Positions 1-7,415 of a stretch of DNA of 64,000 nucleotides are shown here, piece after piece (position 1 is the stretch's first letter; each line of letters begins with the position of its first letter). The position numbers and the translations under genes are program-made. The stretch lies in assembly GCF_001667885.1 (NCBI RefSeq), contig NZ_LZJW01000019.1:149741-213740 (forward strand), given 5' to 3'. Origin of the DNA: Mycobacterium scrofulaceum. GTDB lineage: Bacteria; Actinomycetota; Actinomycetes; Mycobacteriales; Mycobacteriaceae. The notes beneath the pieces are model-generated. The model saw only the letters and a program-made list of their open reading frames with translations, did not search any database and was not told the DNA's origin.

Positions 1-22
1 CGCCTGCTCCTCGCGGGAGGGC

Positions 23-1063
23 TCAGAAATCGACGGGGGCGGGCAAGACGTCGTCATCGGTCACAACCGCACCAATGCCAAGCTTTTCCTTGATCTTCTT
101 CTCGATCTCGTTGGCGATGTCGGCGTTCTCCATCAGGAAGGTCCGGGCGTTCTCCTTGCCCTGGCCGAGCTGCTCGCCCTCATAGGTGAACCAGGAACCC
201 GACTTGCGGATGAAGCCCTGCTCCACCCCCATGTCGATCAGCGAGCCCTCCCGGCTGATCCCCCTGCCGTAGAGGATGTCGAACTCGGCCTGCTTGAACG
301 GCGGCGACACCTTGTTCTTGACGACCTTGACCCGGGTGCGGTTGCCCACCGCGTTGGTGCCGTCCTTGAGGGTCTCGATCCGGCGCACGTCCATGCGCAC
401 CGACGCGTAAAACTTCAAAGCCTTTCCACCCGTGGTGGTTTCGGGGCTGCCGAACATCACCCCGATCTTCTCGCGCAGCTGGTTGATGAAGATGGCGGTG
501 GTGCCCGAATTGTTCAGCGCGCCAGTCATTTTCCGCAACGCCTGGCTCATCAGCCGGGCCTGCAGCCCAACATGGCTGTCGCCCATCTCACCCTCGAGTT
601 CGGCGCGCGGCACCAGCGCCGCCACCGAGTCGATGACCAGGATGTCCAGCGCGCCGGAGCGGATCAACATGTCGGCGATCTCGAGGGCCTGCTCCCCCGT
701 GTCGGGCTGGCTGACCAGCAGGGAATCGGTGTCGACGCCGAGCTTCTTGGCGTAGTCCGGATCCAGGGCGTGCTCGGCGTCGATGAACGCCGCGACGCCG
801 CCGGCGGCCTGGGCGTTGGCCACCGCGTGCAGGGCGACGGTGGTCTTACCCGAGGATTCCGGGCCGTAGATCTCCACGACCCGGCCGCGGGGCAGGCCGC
901 CGATGCCCAGGGCCACGTCCAGTGCGATGGATCCGGTCGGGATGACCGAGATCGGCTGACGCATCTCGTCGCCGAGACGCATCACCGAGCCTTTGCCGTA
1001 GCTCTTCTCGATCTGGGCCATCGCCAGTTCGAGAGCCTTCTCGCGGTCGGGGGCTTGCGTCAT
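23..1063 (-). CDS. recA: RecA recombinase, intein-free
   Basis: This is the DNA strand-exchange ATPase and LexA co-protease of 346 aa. The Walker A loop GPESSGKTT lies near residue 66 and the loop region with [14 protein letters not shown] follows. At the site where M. tuberculosis RecA carries its intein (after KNK) the chain reads straight on as [10 protein letters not shown], so no intein is present. The ATG at 1063 is preceded by AGGAGAGG at a 6-base spacing. An in-frame upstream extension to 1402 has no ribosome site and crosses the promoter region, so it was rejected. recX would be expected just outside the left edge. Identity is certain from sequence. Confidence 0.98.
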   Translation of the reverse strand: MTQAPDREKALELAMAQIEKSYGKGSVMRLGDEMRQPISVIPTGSIALDVALGIGGLPRGRVVEIYGPESSGKTTVALHAVANAQAAGGVAAFIDAEHALDPDYAKKLGVDTDSLLVSQPDTGEQALEIADMLIRSGALDILVIDSVAALVPRAELEGEMGDSHVGLQARLMSQALRKMTGALNNSGTTAIFINQLREKIGVMFGSPETTTGGKALKFYASVRMDVRRIETLKDGTNAVGNRTRVKVVKNKVSPPFKQAEFDILYGRGISREGSLIDMGVEQGFIRKSGSWFTYEGEQLGQGKENARTFLMENADIANEIEKKIKEKLGIGAVVTDDDVLPAPVDF

Positions 1064-1119
1064 GGTGCCTCTCCTATGGTTCGGTGTGTTCGGTGACCGG
1101 TATCGGTCGGTTGGCCGTG

Positions 1120-1142
1120 ACACTAGAGAAGGCCACCGACAA
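1120..1142 (-). promoter_or_regulatory. RecA-NDp (PafBC-type) promoter of recA
   Basis: The minus strand reads TTGTCGGTG, 8 bases, then TAGTGT. This matches the mycobacterial LexA-independent DNA-damage promoter motif (TTGTCRGTG-N8-TANNNT) recognised through PafBC. It lies about 57-79 bases before the recA start, where the proximal recA promoter of M. tuberculosis is found. Confidence 0.88.
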
Positions 1143-1171
1143 GTTGACTCACCGAACGTTCCCCACAGTAG

Positions 1172-1187
1172 CCGAACACCTGTTCGA
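1172..1187 (-). promoter_or_regulatory. LexA (SOS) box upstream of recA
   Basis: The plus strand reads CCGAACACCTGTTCGA, a one-mismatch copy of the mycobacterial SOS box TCGAAC-N4-GTTCGA. It is about 110-125 bases before recA and upstream of the PafBC-type promoter, as in M. tuberculosis where LexA controls the distal recA promoter. A role for the divergent FhuF-like gene is not excluded, but the riboswitch lies between. Confidence 0.88.
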
Positions 1188-1229
1188 TTCAAGCGGACAC
1201 GCCGAACCCCACCGCGTGTGGCAACATTT

Positions 1230-1350
1230 GCCACCGAAAGGCTGACGGGGCCATAGCGCCCGAGGAAACCGGTGTGAATCCGGTGCGGTCCCGCCACTGT
1301 GACCCGGGCTGGGGTGCCCCCTCCCGAGAGCCAGACACTCACCGTCAGCG
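1230..1350 (+). promoter_or_regulatory. cobalamin (AdoCbl) riboswitch
   Basis: The core reads GAAACCGGTGTGAATCCGG followed by GCGGTCCCGCCACTGTGA (1263-1301), the hallmark B12-box of cobalamin riboswitches. The 3' conserved part GAGAGCCAGACACTCACCG follows at 1326-1344. A hairpin GTGGCAA-CAT-TTGCCAC lies just upstream at 1218-1234. Downstream, GGGG-N7-CCCC abuts the ribosome site GGAGAGG (1383-1389), and a CCTCCC stretch (1354-1359) could pair with that site, so translational control is plausible. Aptamer ends are approximate. The only downstream gene is the FhuF-like CDS at 1405. Confidence 0.93.
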
Positions 1351-1404
1351 CTTCCTCCCGACAACTGGGGCGGATTTCCCCTGGAGAGGTCTGGTTGCGC
1401 ATCC

Positions 1405-2082
1405 ATGGACGTCCGAGACATCTCCGCTGAACTGACCGAAATATCTTCGTACGGAGGCTTTTTCGCGTTGACAGTGGGCGGCGACGCGGCCGGGTGGCAC
1501 CCGGTCCGGCAGTCCTACGCCGACGGGTTCACCGACCTGGTCCACGCCACCGCCCGGCGCTATCACACGACGGATCTGCGGATCGCCGCCTCGCTGGTTC
1601 ACCTCGGACACGCCACCCGTCTGTGGTCACCCGTGCTCGCGTGCGCGCTGGGCCACGGCGTCGTGCCCGACCTCACCGACCTGCAGCGCGCCGACGCCGG
1701 AGCGCAACTGCGGTTGCCCGCGCCGGTCGGGATCCCCGCCGGCTCACCGGACGCGCTGTACCGGCTGGTGGTGCAAGAGCACATGCAGCAGCTCGCCGCC
1801 GGTCTGCGGGTGGGGTTGGCGCCCGCGCTGCTCGCGGGCAACATCGCTTCGGCGCTGATCGGAGCCGCCCGGGCCCTGCTCGCGGTGCGGCCCGACCTCG
1901 GCCCGCGGATCATCGCGCTGGCCCGTGCACTGCTGGGCACCGGCCTGCTGGCCGGGTCGGGCGAAGTGACCGGCCCCCGCCTGGGCTTCAGGCGACGCAG
2001 TTGCTGCCTCTTCTACCGCCTGCCCGGCGGATCCGTCTGTGGCGACTGCGTGTTCGAGACGTCACCGCCAAACCGCACCTAG
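1405..2082 (+). CDS. FhuF-like [2Fe-2S] reductase under a B12 riboswitch
   Basis: This 225-aa protein ends with a CC-x10-CxxC cluster ([19 protein letters not shown], residues about 196-215). That is the [2Fe-2S] ligand pattern of the FhuF family of ferric-siderophore reductases. The N-terminal part is Ala/Leu-rich and only loosely FhuF-like. No signal peptide or membrane segment is evident, so a cytosolic location is expected. GGAGAGG lies 15 bases before the ATG, a rather long spacing, in the expression platform of a cobalamin riboswitch. That control suggests a role in corrinoid or cobalt reduction or uptake rather than plain iron release; this is inference. It stands alone between recA and the DUF3046 gene. 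Confidence 0.85.
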   Translation: MDVRDISAELTEISSYGGFFALTVGGDAAGWHPVRQSYADGFTDLVHATARRYHTTDLRIAASLVHLGHATRLWSPVLACALGHGVVPDLTDLQRADAGAQLRLPAPVGIPAGSPDALYRLVVQEHMQQLAAGLRVGLAPALLAGNIASALIGAARALLAVRPDLGPRIIALARALLGTGLLAGSGEVTGPRLGFRRRSCCLFYRLPGGSVCGDCVFETSPPNRT

Positions 2083-2105
2083 CTGTCGCGTCGTTTGCCC
2101 CATTG

Positions 2106-2149
2106 GCGCAGGGGTACGTGAGCACCATGCCCACCGAGACCCCCTGCGC
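2106..2149 (+). terminator. possible terminator hairpin after the FhuF-like gene
   Basis: GCGCAGGGG (2106-2114) pairs perfectly with CCCCTGCGC (2141-2149) across a 26-base loop, starting 24 bases after the stop codon. There is no U-tract, which is usual for mycobacterial terminators. The function is inferred from position. Confidence 0.35.
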
Positions 2150-2193
2150 GCCCTCGCGTTGACCTGGACAAGGACGACGCCGGACGGCCTCGG

Positions 2194-2307
2194 ATGGTGG
2201 GCAAGGCGGCGCCGGCGGCGGTGGCGGCCACGACCGAGACGGCGGCCCGCAACGCCGTCCACCTCGCGGCCCTGCTGCGGCGGAACGAATACGCGCCCTA
2301 CGAATAG
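2194..2307 (+). CDS. small ORF of unknown function (37 aa)
   Basis: ATG at 2194 opens a 37-codon frame starting MVGKAAPAAV and ending NEYAPYE. The frame is open upstream to a stop at 2119 without another good start. The predicted peptide looks like a short Ala-rich helix. No ribosome site is evident and I recognise no family. It converges on the DUF3046 gene, with stops 16 bases apart. It may be a remnant or chance frame. Confidence 0.22.
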   Translation: MVGKAAPAAVAATTETAARNAVHLAALLRRNEYAPYE

Positions 2308-2322
2308 CGTCGTGCCCCGCCC

Positions 2323-2517
2323 TCACCACTGATCGCGCGGCACGTCGAAGTCGACGCACAGGGCCCGCCACACGTCGCGGGGCTCGACTCCGTCCTCGAT
2401 CGCCTGCGCGGCGGTGCGGCCGTCGAAGCCGGTCAGCACATGATCCGCCAGCACCGAAGACCCGTACGCCGCACCGAATCGCAGGACGACCCGCTCGTTG
2501 AATTCCGTTAGCCGCAC
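2323..2517 (-). CDS. DUF3046 small protein (Rv2738c-like)
   Basis: A 64-aa cytosolic protein of the DUF3046 family, which in mycobacteria sits next to recA-recX. Recognisable segments are RLTEFNERV near the start, FGAAYGSSVLADHVL, and PRDVWRALCVDFDVP near the end. The function is unknown in the family. The GTG start at 2517 has a TATCTT box at exactly -12 to -7 and no Shine-Dalgarno, pointing to a leaderless transcript. In M. tuberculosis it lies directly upstream of recA; here the riboswitch/FhuF unit separates them. Confidence 0.9.
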   Translation of the reverse strand: MRLTEFNERVVLRFGAAYGSSVLADHVLTGFDGRTAAQAIEDGVEPRDVWRALCVDFDVPRDQW

Positions 2518-2523
2518 GCCAGC

Positions 2524-2529
2524 AAGATA
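2524..2529 (-). promoter_or_regulatory. -10 box, leaderless promoter of the DUF3046 gene
   Basis: The minus strand reads TATCTT at -12 to -7 relative to the first base of the GTG start, the geometry of a leaderless mycobacterial promoter. Confidence 0.5.
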
Positions 2530-2560
2530 CCCACCGCGCGCCGATCGGACACCGGGCGCG

Positions 2561-2833
2561 TCACCGCCAGCTGGCCGGCAGGTCGATCAGGTGGTTGGGG
2601 CAATAGTCCTGCACGGCCTCGGACATCGTGGTCCGCGCCCGTTGCGCCGACATCCGGGAGCGCAGCAGCATGAAGGCGTACTCGGCCGGCGCATAGCCCT
2701 GTTCGGCGGCGGTCGGGTCGTCCATCAACTGGCACGCCTGCTGCTCGTCGCCGGCGTCGGCGCAGGCGACGCCCGAACTGAACATCAGCGCGAGCAGCAG
2801 GCCGCCGGCCGCGATCGATTTCACTGCCTTCAA
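2561..2833 (-). CDS. secreted DUF732-type protein, TTG start
   Basis: A 90-aa exported protein beginning MKAVKSIAAGG, with a hydrophobic core LLLALMF and a likely cleavage site near ACADA (about residue 25). The mature part is acidic and has two cysteines (QACQL and DYCPN), like mycobacterial DUF732 proteins that form one disulfide. The function is unknown. I chose a TTG start at 2833 because GGAGGG lies 8 bases upstream and it gives a clean signal peptide. The alternative ATG at 2869 overlaps the upstream glycosyltransferase stop as ATGA and would add 12 residues. Confidence 0.75.
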   Translation of the reverse strand: MKAVKSIAAGGLLLALMFSSGVACADAGDEQQACQLMDDPTAAEQGYAPAEYAFMLLRSRMSAQRARTTMSEAVQDYCPNHLIDLPASWR

Positions 2834-2865
2834 TGGCGTTGCCCTCCCTTGCGCGGCCTTGGCCC

Positions 2866-4032
2866 TCATCCGGTCAGAGCGAGCGCCTCGTGGCACACCC
2901 GCACCGGATCGGCCACACCGGCGATGCTAGCGGCGGCGGTCTGCGCGGCCCGCCGATATCGGGGCGACGACAGCACCTCGTTCACCGCGGCCACCAGCGC
3001 CTCGCCGGTCAGCGGCCGGACCAGCCGCCCGCTGCCCTGCCGGACCACCCGGTTCGCGAGCTCCCACTGATCCCCGCCGCCGGGCACCGCCACCAGCGGC
3101 ACCCCCGCCAGCAGCGTCTTGGCCACCATGCCGTGCCCGCCGCCGCAGATCACCAGGTCGGCGTGCGTCAACAACTCGGCCTGGCTGCCCAGCCCGACCA
3201 CCGCCCACGGGGGCACCGGCAGATCCGCCCCGCTCAGCCGGGAGACCACCAGCCGCGATCCGGCGGGCAGCGTCTCCCCCGGCCGCAGGTGGGCCAGGGC
3301 GACCTCGGCCAGGCCCTCGGTGCCGGTCGCGGCCGTCGACGGCGCCACCACCACCACGGGGCCCGAGCCCGCCGGGATGTCCAGCACCCGATCGGTCGGT
3401 TCGAAGTGCAGCGGGCCCACCACCACGGCCTCCGCGGGCCAGTCCGGCCGGGGGACCTCGAGGGCGGGCAGGGTCGCGATCAGCCGCCGCAGCGGGCCGG
3501 GGTCGTGGGCCGGCAGCCCGATCTCGACCCGCACCGCGGCGCGTTGCCGCAGGCCCGCGCGCCAGGACCGCGCGGTGAGCGCCCGCATCGTGGTGTCGCG
3601 GAGCCGGCCGCGAAGGCCGGTGCCCGGCGCCAGCCCGCTGCCGATCGGCGGCAATCCCTTCGAGGGCAAATACAGCGGATGCGGGTCGAGCTCGATCCAG
3701 GGGATGCCCAGCAGCTCGGCGGCCATGCCGCCGCCGGCGGTGATGACGTCGGACACCACCAGGTCGGGCGCCAGCTCGCGCAACGCCGGCACGTTGAGGA
3801 CGGCCATCCGCGCGGCACGCCGATGGATGCGGGCGCCGGCGTCGACGTCCTGGTCGGTGGCCACCAGCCCGTCCAGCGGGGCGGCGTCGATGCCGGCGGC
3901 GCGGGCGGTGTCGATCCACTCGGCGCCGGTGAACAGCGTGGGTTGGTCACCGGCGCGGGCGAAGCGTTGGCTGAGCGCGATCGCGGGAAAGGAGTGCCCG
4001 GGATCCGGCCCGGCGACGACGGCGACGCGCAT
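2866..4032 (-). CDS. GT1-family glycosyltransferase (Rv2739c-like)
   Basis: A 388-aa protein with the two-Rossmann GT-B layout of UDP-glycosyltransferase-like (family 1) enzymes. The N-terminal strand is MRVAVVAGPDPGHSFP with the acceptor-side GH motif. The C-terminal donor-binding segment reads ICGGGHGMVAKTLLAGVPLVAVPGGGDQWE split around residues 295-325. There is no signal peptide, so a peripheral cytosolic enzyme is expected. It matches the position of Rv2739c, a putative alanine-rich transferase. Sugar and acceptor are unknown. It is divergent from ephG and followed by the DUF732 gene on the same strand. Confidence 0.87.
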   Translation of the reverse strand: MRVAVVAGPDPGHSFPAIALSQRFARAGDQPTLFTGAEWIDTARAAGIDAAPLDGLVATDQDVDAGARIHRRAARMAVLNVPALRELAPDLVVSDVITAGGGMAAELLGIPWIELDPHPLYLPSKGLPPIGSGLAPGTGLRGRLRDTTMRALTARSWRAGLRQRAAVRVEIGLPAHDPGPLRRLIATLPALEVPRPDWPAEAVVVGPLHFEPTDRVLDIPAGSGPVVVVAPSTAATGTEGLAEVALAHLRPGETLPAGSRLVVSRLSGADLPVPPWAVVGLGSQAELLTHADLVICGGGHGMVAKTLLAGVPLVAVPGGGDQWELANRVVRQGSGRLVRPLTGEALVAAVNEVLSSPRYRRAAQTAAASIAGVADPVRVCHEALALTG

Positions 4033-4054
4033 CGGCCTTACCCTGCCACAACAC

Positions 4055-4078
4055 GCGAGCGTGACGCTCGCCTACGCT
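4055..4078 (+). promoter_or_regulatory. ephG promoter with perfect 17-bp palindrome
   Basis: GCGAGCGT-G-ACGCTCGC (4055-4071) is a perfect inverted repeat. It is followed at once by TACGCT (4073-4078), a -10 candidate 7 bases before the ATG at 4086, so transcription would start at or next to the start codon. The palindrome fills the -35/-10 spacer, an operator-like place. No known regulator motif was recognised. Confidence 0.4.
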
Positions 4079-4085
4079 GGCGATC

Positions 4086-4517
4086 ATGACCGAGCTGACC
4101 GGGACAACCGCTGCGAACACCCGCACGGTCGAGACCTTCCTGAACGCCCTGCAGGACGCCGATTACGACGCCGCCGACGCGGCACTGGACGACAACCTCG
4201 TCTACGAAAATGTCGGGCTGCCGACGATCCATGGCCGCGCCAGGGCCATGAAGCTGTTTCGCCAGATGGACGGCCGCGCCGCCTTCGAGGTGAAGATCCA
4301 CCGCATCGCCGCCGACGGCGGGGCGGTGCTCACCGAACGCACCGACGCCCTGATCTTCGGCCCGGTGCGGCTGCAGTTCTGGGTGTGCGGGGTGTTCGAG
4401 GTGCATGACGGACGAATCACGTTGTGGCGCGACTATTTTGACTTCTTCGACATGTTGAAGGCCACCATTCGCGGCCTGGCGGCGGTGGTGCTGCCGTCGT
4501 TGAAGGCGACGTTCTAG
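4086..4517 (+). CDS. ephG: epoxide hydrolase, limonene-1,2-epoxide hydrolase fold
   Basis: A 143-aa protein matching EphG (Rv2740), a small epoxide hydrolase of the limonene-epoxide-hydrolase/SnoaL fold that can act on steroid or fatty-acid epoxides. Active-site signatures are ERTDAL (about residues 85-90) and WRDYFDFFD (about residues 117-125), which supply the Asp-Arg-Asp triad in this family. It is cytosolic. Its stop codon overlaps the pspM stop (CTAG at 4514-4517), so the two genes converge with no spacer. In M. tuberculosis, PE_PGRS47 and pspN lie in between; both are missing here. Confidence 0.93.
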   Translation: MTELTGTTAANTRTVETFLNALQDADYDAADAALDDNLVYENVGLPTIHGRARAMKLFRQMDGRAAFEVKIHRIAADGGAVLTERTDALIFGPVRLQFWVCGVFEVHDGRITLWRDYFDFFDMLKATIRGLAAVVLPSLKATF

Positions 4518-5323
4518 CTGGCTCCGCGCAGACCGCCGAGTTCGTCGAACGCCTGCGCCCAGCCGACCAGGCGGTCGGTGGCCCCGGTCAGCTCGGCGCG
4601 GTAGCGCTGCGAGGCCGCCAACTGATCGCCGTTGGCGGAGGACACCAATTGCGCTGCGGCGGTGACCATTTCGTTGTACTGGCGAACACCGGCGCTCAGC
4701 TGCGCGGTGAACGCGTTGATGGTGGGCACCAGATACGTCCGCGATGATTCGCTGGACTGCGCCGCCCGCTCCATCGACACCACTTCCGCGGCGGTGGCCG
4801 CCATGGCCGCCGAGGTCTTGCTGGCCGCCGAGGTCAGGTCGCGTATCTCGGCGGTCGGCAGCATCGATCCGCGCTCGATCACGTTCAGCAGCGAGAGGAA
4901 TCCGCGCTCGGAGGCACCCAGCGCGTACATCGCGGGCCGCGCCGCCGAGCCGGGCGGCGGCAGCCGTCGCACGTTCGCCGGCCGGGGCGTGGGCAGCGGC
5001 TCGGAACGCAACCACCGGTAGCGCAGCAACAGCAGCGTCGCCGGGACGGCCATGATGACCGCGACGGCGCCGGTGATCTCCAGCAGCAGCGCGAACCACC
5101 CCCACGCCGCGAGCAGCATCGTCACCGCCGCCCAGAACACGCAGCCGACGGCGAATATCAGGCCCCATCGCAGCGCGCGGCGACGCCGACGCAACAGCCG
5201 CGCACGGGGATCCGCTGCGGCGCTGAGCTTTTGGGCTACCAGGTCGGACAGGTCGGCGGCGGTGGCCAATCCACGCCCCAGCAACGTGCGCCAGAGCCCA
5301 CCCCGTGTCTCGCTCACCGCCAC
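4514..5323 (-). CDS. pspM: PspM, membrane partner of PspA (Rv2743c)
   Basis: A 269-aa protein with a basic N-terminus, two adjacent membrane segments (about residues 53-75 and 80-100) and an Ala/Ser-rich helical C-terminal domain. Synteny and layout match Rv2743c, which in M. tuberculosis anchors PspA to the membrane as part of the ClgR-PspA-PspM-PspN envelope-stress system. It starts 12 bases after pspA, so the two are co-transcribed. The fourth component, pspN (Rv2742c), is not present downstream. The start GTG/ATG region near MAVSETRGG fits the family. Confidence 0.88.
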   Translation of the reverse strand: MAVSETRGGLWRTLLGRGLATAADLSDLVAQKLSAAADPRARLLRRRRRALRWGLIFAVGCVFWAAVTMLLAAWGWFALLLEITGAVAVIMAVPATLLLLRYRWLRSEPLPTPRPANVRRLPPPGSAARPAMYALGASERGFLSLLNVIERGSMLPTAEIRDLTSAASKTSAAMAATAAEVVSMERAAQSSESSRTYLVPTINAFTAQLSAGVRQYNEMVTAAAQLVSSANGDQLAASQRYRAELTGATDRLVGWAQAFDELGGLRGAS

Positions 5324-5335
5324 GACACCACCCGG

Positions 5336-6166
5336 CTACTGGCCAAAGGGTTTCTCGGTGGCCGCGCCCCCGGTCGTCTCGGCGGGTGCGGGAGCCGCCT
5401 GCGGCGTGGCCCCGGCGGCGGGCGTTCCGCCGGTGGGCAACGCTTCGCCGCGCATCGACGCGCGGATCTGCTCGAGCCGGGAATGACCGGCCATCTGCAC
5501 GCCGGCCTGCTCGACCTCGAGCATGCGGCCCTGCACCGAGCTCTGCGCGAGCTCGGCCGATCCGATCGCGTTGGCGTAGCGGCGTTCGATCTTGTCGCGC
5601 ACCTCGTCGAGGCTGGGCACGTTGCCCGGCGCGGCGATCTCGCTCATCGAGCGCAGCGAGGCGCTCACCTGTTCCTGCATCTTCGCCTGCTCGAGCTGGC
5701 TGAGCAGCTTGGTGCGCTCGGCGATCTTCTGCTGCAGCACCATCGCGTTCTGCTCAACCGCCTTCTTGGCCTGGGCGGCCGCGGCCAGCGCCTGGTCGTG
5801 CAGCGTCTTGAGGTCCTCGACGCTCTGCTCGGCGGTCACCAGCTGGGCCGCGAACGCCTCGGCGGCGTTGTTGTACTCGGCGGCCTTGGCGGCGTCCCCG
5901 GCGGCGGTGGCCTGGTCGGCCAGCGTCAGCGCCTGACGGACGTTGACCTGCAGTTTTTCAATGTCGGCGAGTTGCCGGTTCAGCCGCATCTCGAGTTGAC
6001 GCTGGTTGCCGATCACCTGGGCGGCCTGCTGGGTCAGCGCCTGATGCGTGCGTTGCGCCTCCTCGATGGCCTGCTGGATCTGCACCTTGGGGTCGGCGTG
6101 CTCGTCGATCTTCGCGTTGAACAGCGCCATCAGGTACTTCCACGCTTTGACGAACGGATTGGCCAT
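5336..6166 (-). CDS. pspA: PspA, phage-shock protein A / 35-kDa antigen
   Basis: A 276-aa PspA/Vipp1 (ESCRT-III-like) membrane-stress protein, homologous to Rv2744c. It begins with the amphipathic [21 protein letters not shown], followed by a long coiled coil rich in Glu/Gln/Ala (about residues 25-225). The Ala/Pro/Thr-rich tail is typical of the mycobacterial 35-kDa antigen. It is peripheral at the inner membrane. A strong ribosome site (AGGTGGAG) precedes the ATG. It lies 128 bases downstream of clgR, whose product activates it in M. tuberculosis. Confidence 0.96.
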   Translation of the reverse strand: MANPFVKAWKYLMALFNAKIDEHADPKVQIQQAIEEAQRTHQALTQQAAQVIGNQRQLEMRLNRQLADIEKLQVNVRQALTLADQATAAGDAAKAAEYNNAAEAFAAQLVTAEQSVEDLKTLHDQALAAAAQAKKAVEQNAMVLQQKIAERTKLLSQLEQAKMQEQVSASLRSMSEIAAPGNVPSLDEVRDKIERRYANAIGSAELAQSSVQGRMLEVEQAGVQMAGHSRLEQIRASMRGEALPTGGTPAAGATPQAAPAPAETTGGAATEKPFGQ

Positions 6167-6294
6167 GAGTGAGCTCCACCTTCGCTTCTTGTAGGCCGGA
6201 TGGTCCCGGGATGGGCCGTCGCTTGTCGCTCAATTTAATGGGTCGGCGCCGATCGCCCTACCCCTAGCGGCCGATCCTTGCGCCCGGGTGTCGC

Positions 6295-6645
6295 TCAGGC
6301 GATGGCCAGCGAGGCCACCGGCGGGATGACGACCTTGGTCTCGGCGTCGATGCTGGGGCCGCGCGGCCCCTCGGCCGGCGCGCTGTGGGCCAGGCGCTCG
6401 CGGGCCCGTTCCTCGCCCGCCATCCGCTCGCCGGCGTCGGTCAGCACCGACGACAGCGGGACCTGTAACGCCTCGCAGATCGCATTGAGCAGTTCGCTGG
6501 ACGGTTCCTTGCGCCCGCGCTCCACCTCGGACAGGTACCCGAGGCTCACCCGCGCCGAATCGGAGACCTCGCGCAGCGTCCGGCCCTGCGTCATGCGGGC
6601 CTCACGCAGCACGTCCCCGATGACCTCGCGCACTAATGACGGCAT
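6295..6645 (-). CDS. clgR: ClgR, Clp-gene and psp transcription activator
   Basis: A 116-aa XRE-type regulator, homologous to Rv2745c. The helix-turn-helix spans about residues 12-65, with the recognition part [20 protein letters not shown]. The C-terminus ends VASLAIA, an apolar tail of the kind that makes ClgR a ClpP substrate. In M. tuberculosis it activates clp protease genes and pspA. I chose the ATG at 6645 because AAGGAGGG lies 6 bases upstream and it matches the known start MxALVREV; the longer frame to 6681 is not supported. A SigE/SigH-type promoter lies upstream. Confidence 0.95.
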   Translation of the reverse strand: MPSLVREVIGDVLREARMTQGRTLREVSDSARVSLGYLSEVERGRKEPSSELLNAICEALQVPLSSVLTDAGERMAGEERARERLAHSAPAEGPRGPSIDAETKVVIPPVASLAIA

Positions 6646-6713
6646 TCCTGCCCTCCTTCGTCCAGTCAGCCTGCCCGGCACGGATCGACCGCGACTGCAG
6701 GCCCTTACAGGGT

Positions 6714-6742
6714 GAAACGCGGGCGGCGGGGTGTTGGTTCCC
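6714..6742 (-). promoter_or_regulatory. candidate SigE/SigH-type promoter of clgR
   Basis: The minus strand reads GGGAACC, 16 bases, then CGTTTC. This resembles the ECF-sigma consensus GGAAC-N18-GTT used by mycobacterial SigE and SigH. It lies 70-100 bases before clgR, a gene known to be under SigE in M. tuberculosis. Confidence 0.6.
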
Positions 6743-6759
6743 GTTCGGCGATCCCAGAA

Positions 6760-7359
6760 TCAGTCGGGTGTCCGGCGCACTTCCCGCACGGTCGAGACCA
6801 CATAGTCGATGCCGGTGACGATGGTCAGCAGGATGGCCACACCCATCACCACCGCCGCCGCCACCCGCAGCGGGCCCGACAGCGGCAGGATGAACAGGCC
6901 GATTGCCACCGCCTGCACCACGGTTTTGACTTTGCCGCCCCAGCTGGCCGGGATGACCCCGCGGCGGATCACGGCCAGCCGCAGCACGGTCACCCCGAAC
7001 TCGCGGGCCAGGATCAGCACGGTGACCCACCAGGGCAGGTCGCCGAGCATCGACAGGCCGATCAGCGCCGATCCGACCAGCGTCTTGTCCGCGATCGGAT
7101 CGACGAACGCCCCGAATTCGGTTGCCATGCCGTAGTTGCGGGCCAGCAGCCCGTCCAACCGATCGGTGATGCAGGCCAGCGCGAAAATCACGAACGCCAC
7201 GATCCGGAAGGCGGCGTCGTGACCGTCCTTGGCGAACAGCGCGAGCAGGAAGATCGGAACCAACACCAGCCGCAGCAGTGTGAGGGTGTTGGCGAGGTTG
7301 GCGATGTGGACGCGGCCCGGCGGTCCCATCAACGGACCCGTTTGCGGCTGCCCCGACAC
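6760..7359 (-). CDS. pgsA3: CDP-alcohol phosphatidyltransferase PgsA3
   Basis: A 199-aa integral membrane enzyme of the CDP-OH-phosphatidyltransferase family, homologous to Rv2746c and likely a phosphatidylglycerophosphate synthase in cardiolipin/PG synthesis. The full catalytic signature D-x2-DG-x2-AR-x8-G-x3-D-x3-D is present from DRLDGLLAR to DPIADK (about residues 67-92). About six hydrophobic segments surround it. The GTG at 7359 has TATTCT at -12 to -7, so a leaderless message is likely. It is divergent from argA and lies upstream of clgR. Confidence 0.95.
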   Translation of the reverse strand: MSGQPQTGPLMGPPGRVHIANLANTLTLLRLVLVPIFLLALFAKDGHDAAFRIVAFVIFALACITDRLDGLLARNYGMATEFGAFVDPIADKTLVGSALIGLSMLGDLPWWVTVLILAREFGVTVLRLAVIRRGVIPASWGGKVKTVVQAVAIGLFILPLSGPLRVAAAVVMGVAILLTIVTGIDYVVSTVREVRRTPD

Positions 7360-7365
7360 GGCATC

Positions 7366-7410
7366 AGAATAACTGTTGACCAGCGCACCCGTTCCCGATG
7401 CCGATACTGT
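7366..7410. promoter_or_regulatory. divergent leaderless promoters of pgsA3 and argA
   Basis: In the 56-base gap, the minus strand has TATTCT (7366-7371), 7 bases before the pgsA3 GTG. The plus strand has TACTGT (7405-7410), 6 bases before the argA GTG at 7416. Both predict transcripts that begin at or within a base of the start codon. A TTGAC at 7376-7380 is too far (over 20 bases) to be a standard -35 for argA. Confidence 0.5.
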
Positions 7411-7415
7411 TAGCC

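Noticed and set aside
1064..1402. N-terminal extension of recA to 459 aa
   Set aside because: It crosses the LexA box, the PafBC promoter and the riboswitch, has no ribosome site, and the family start at 1063 has a strong one.
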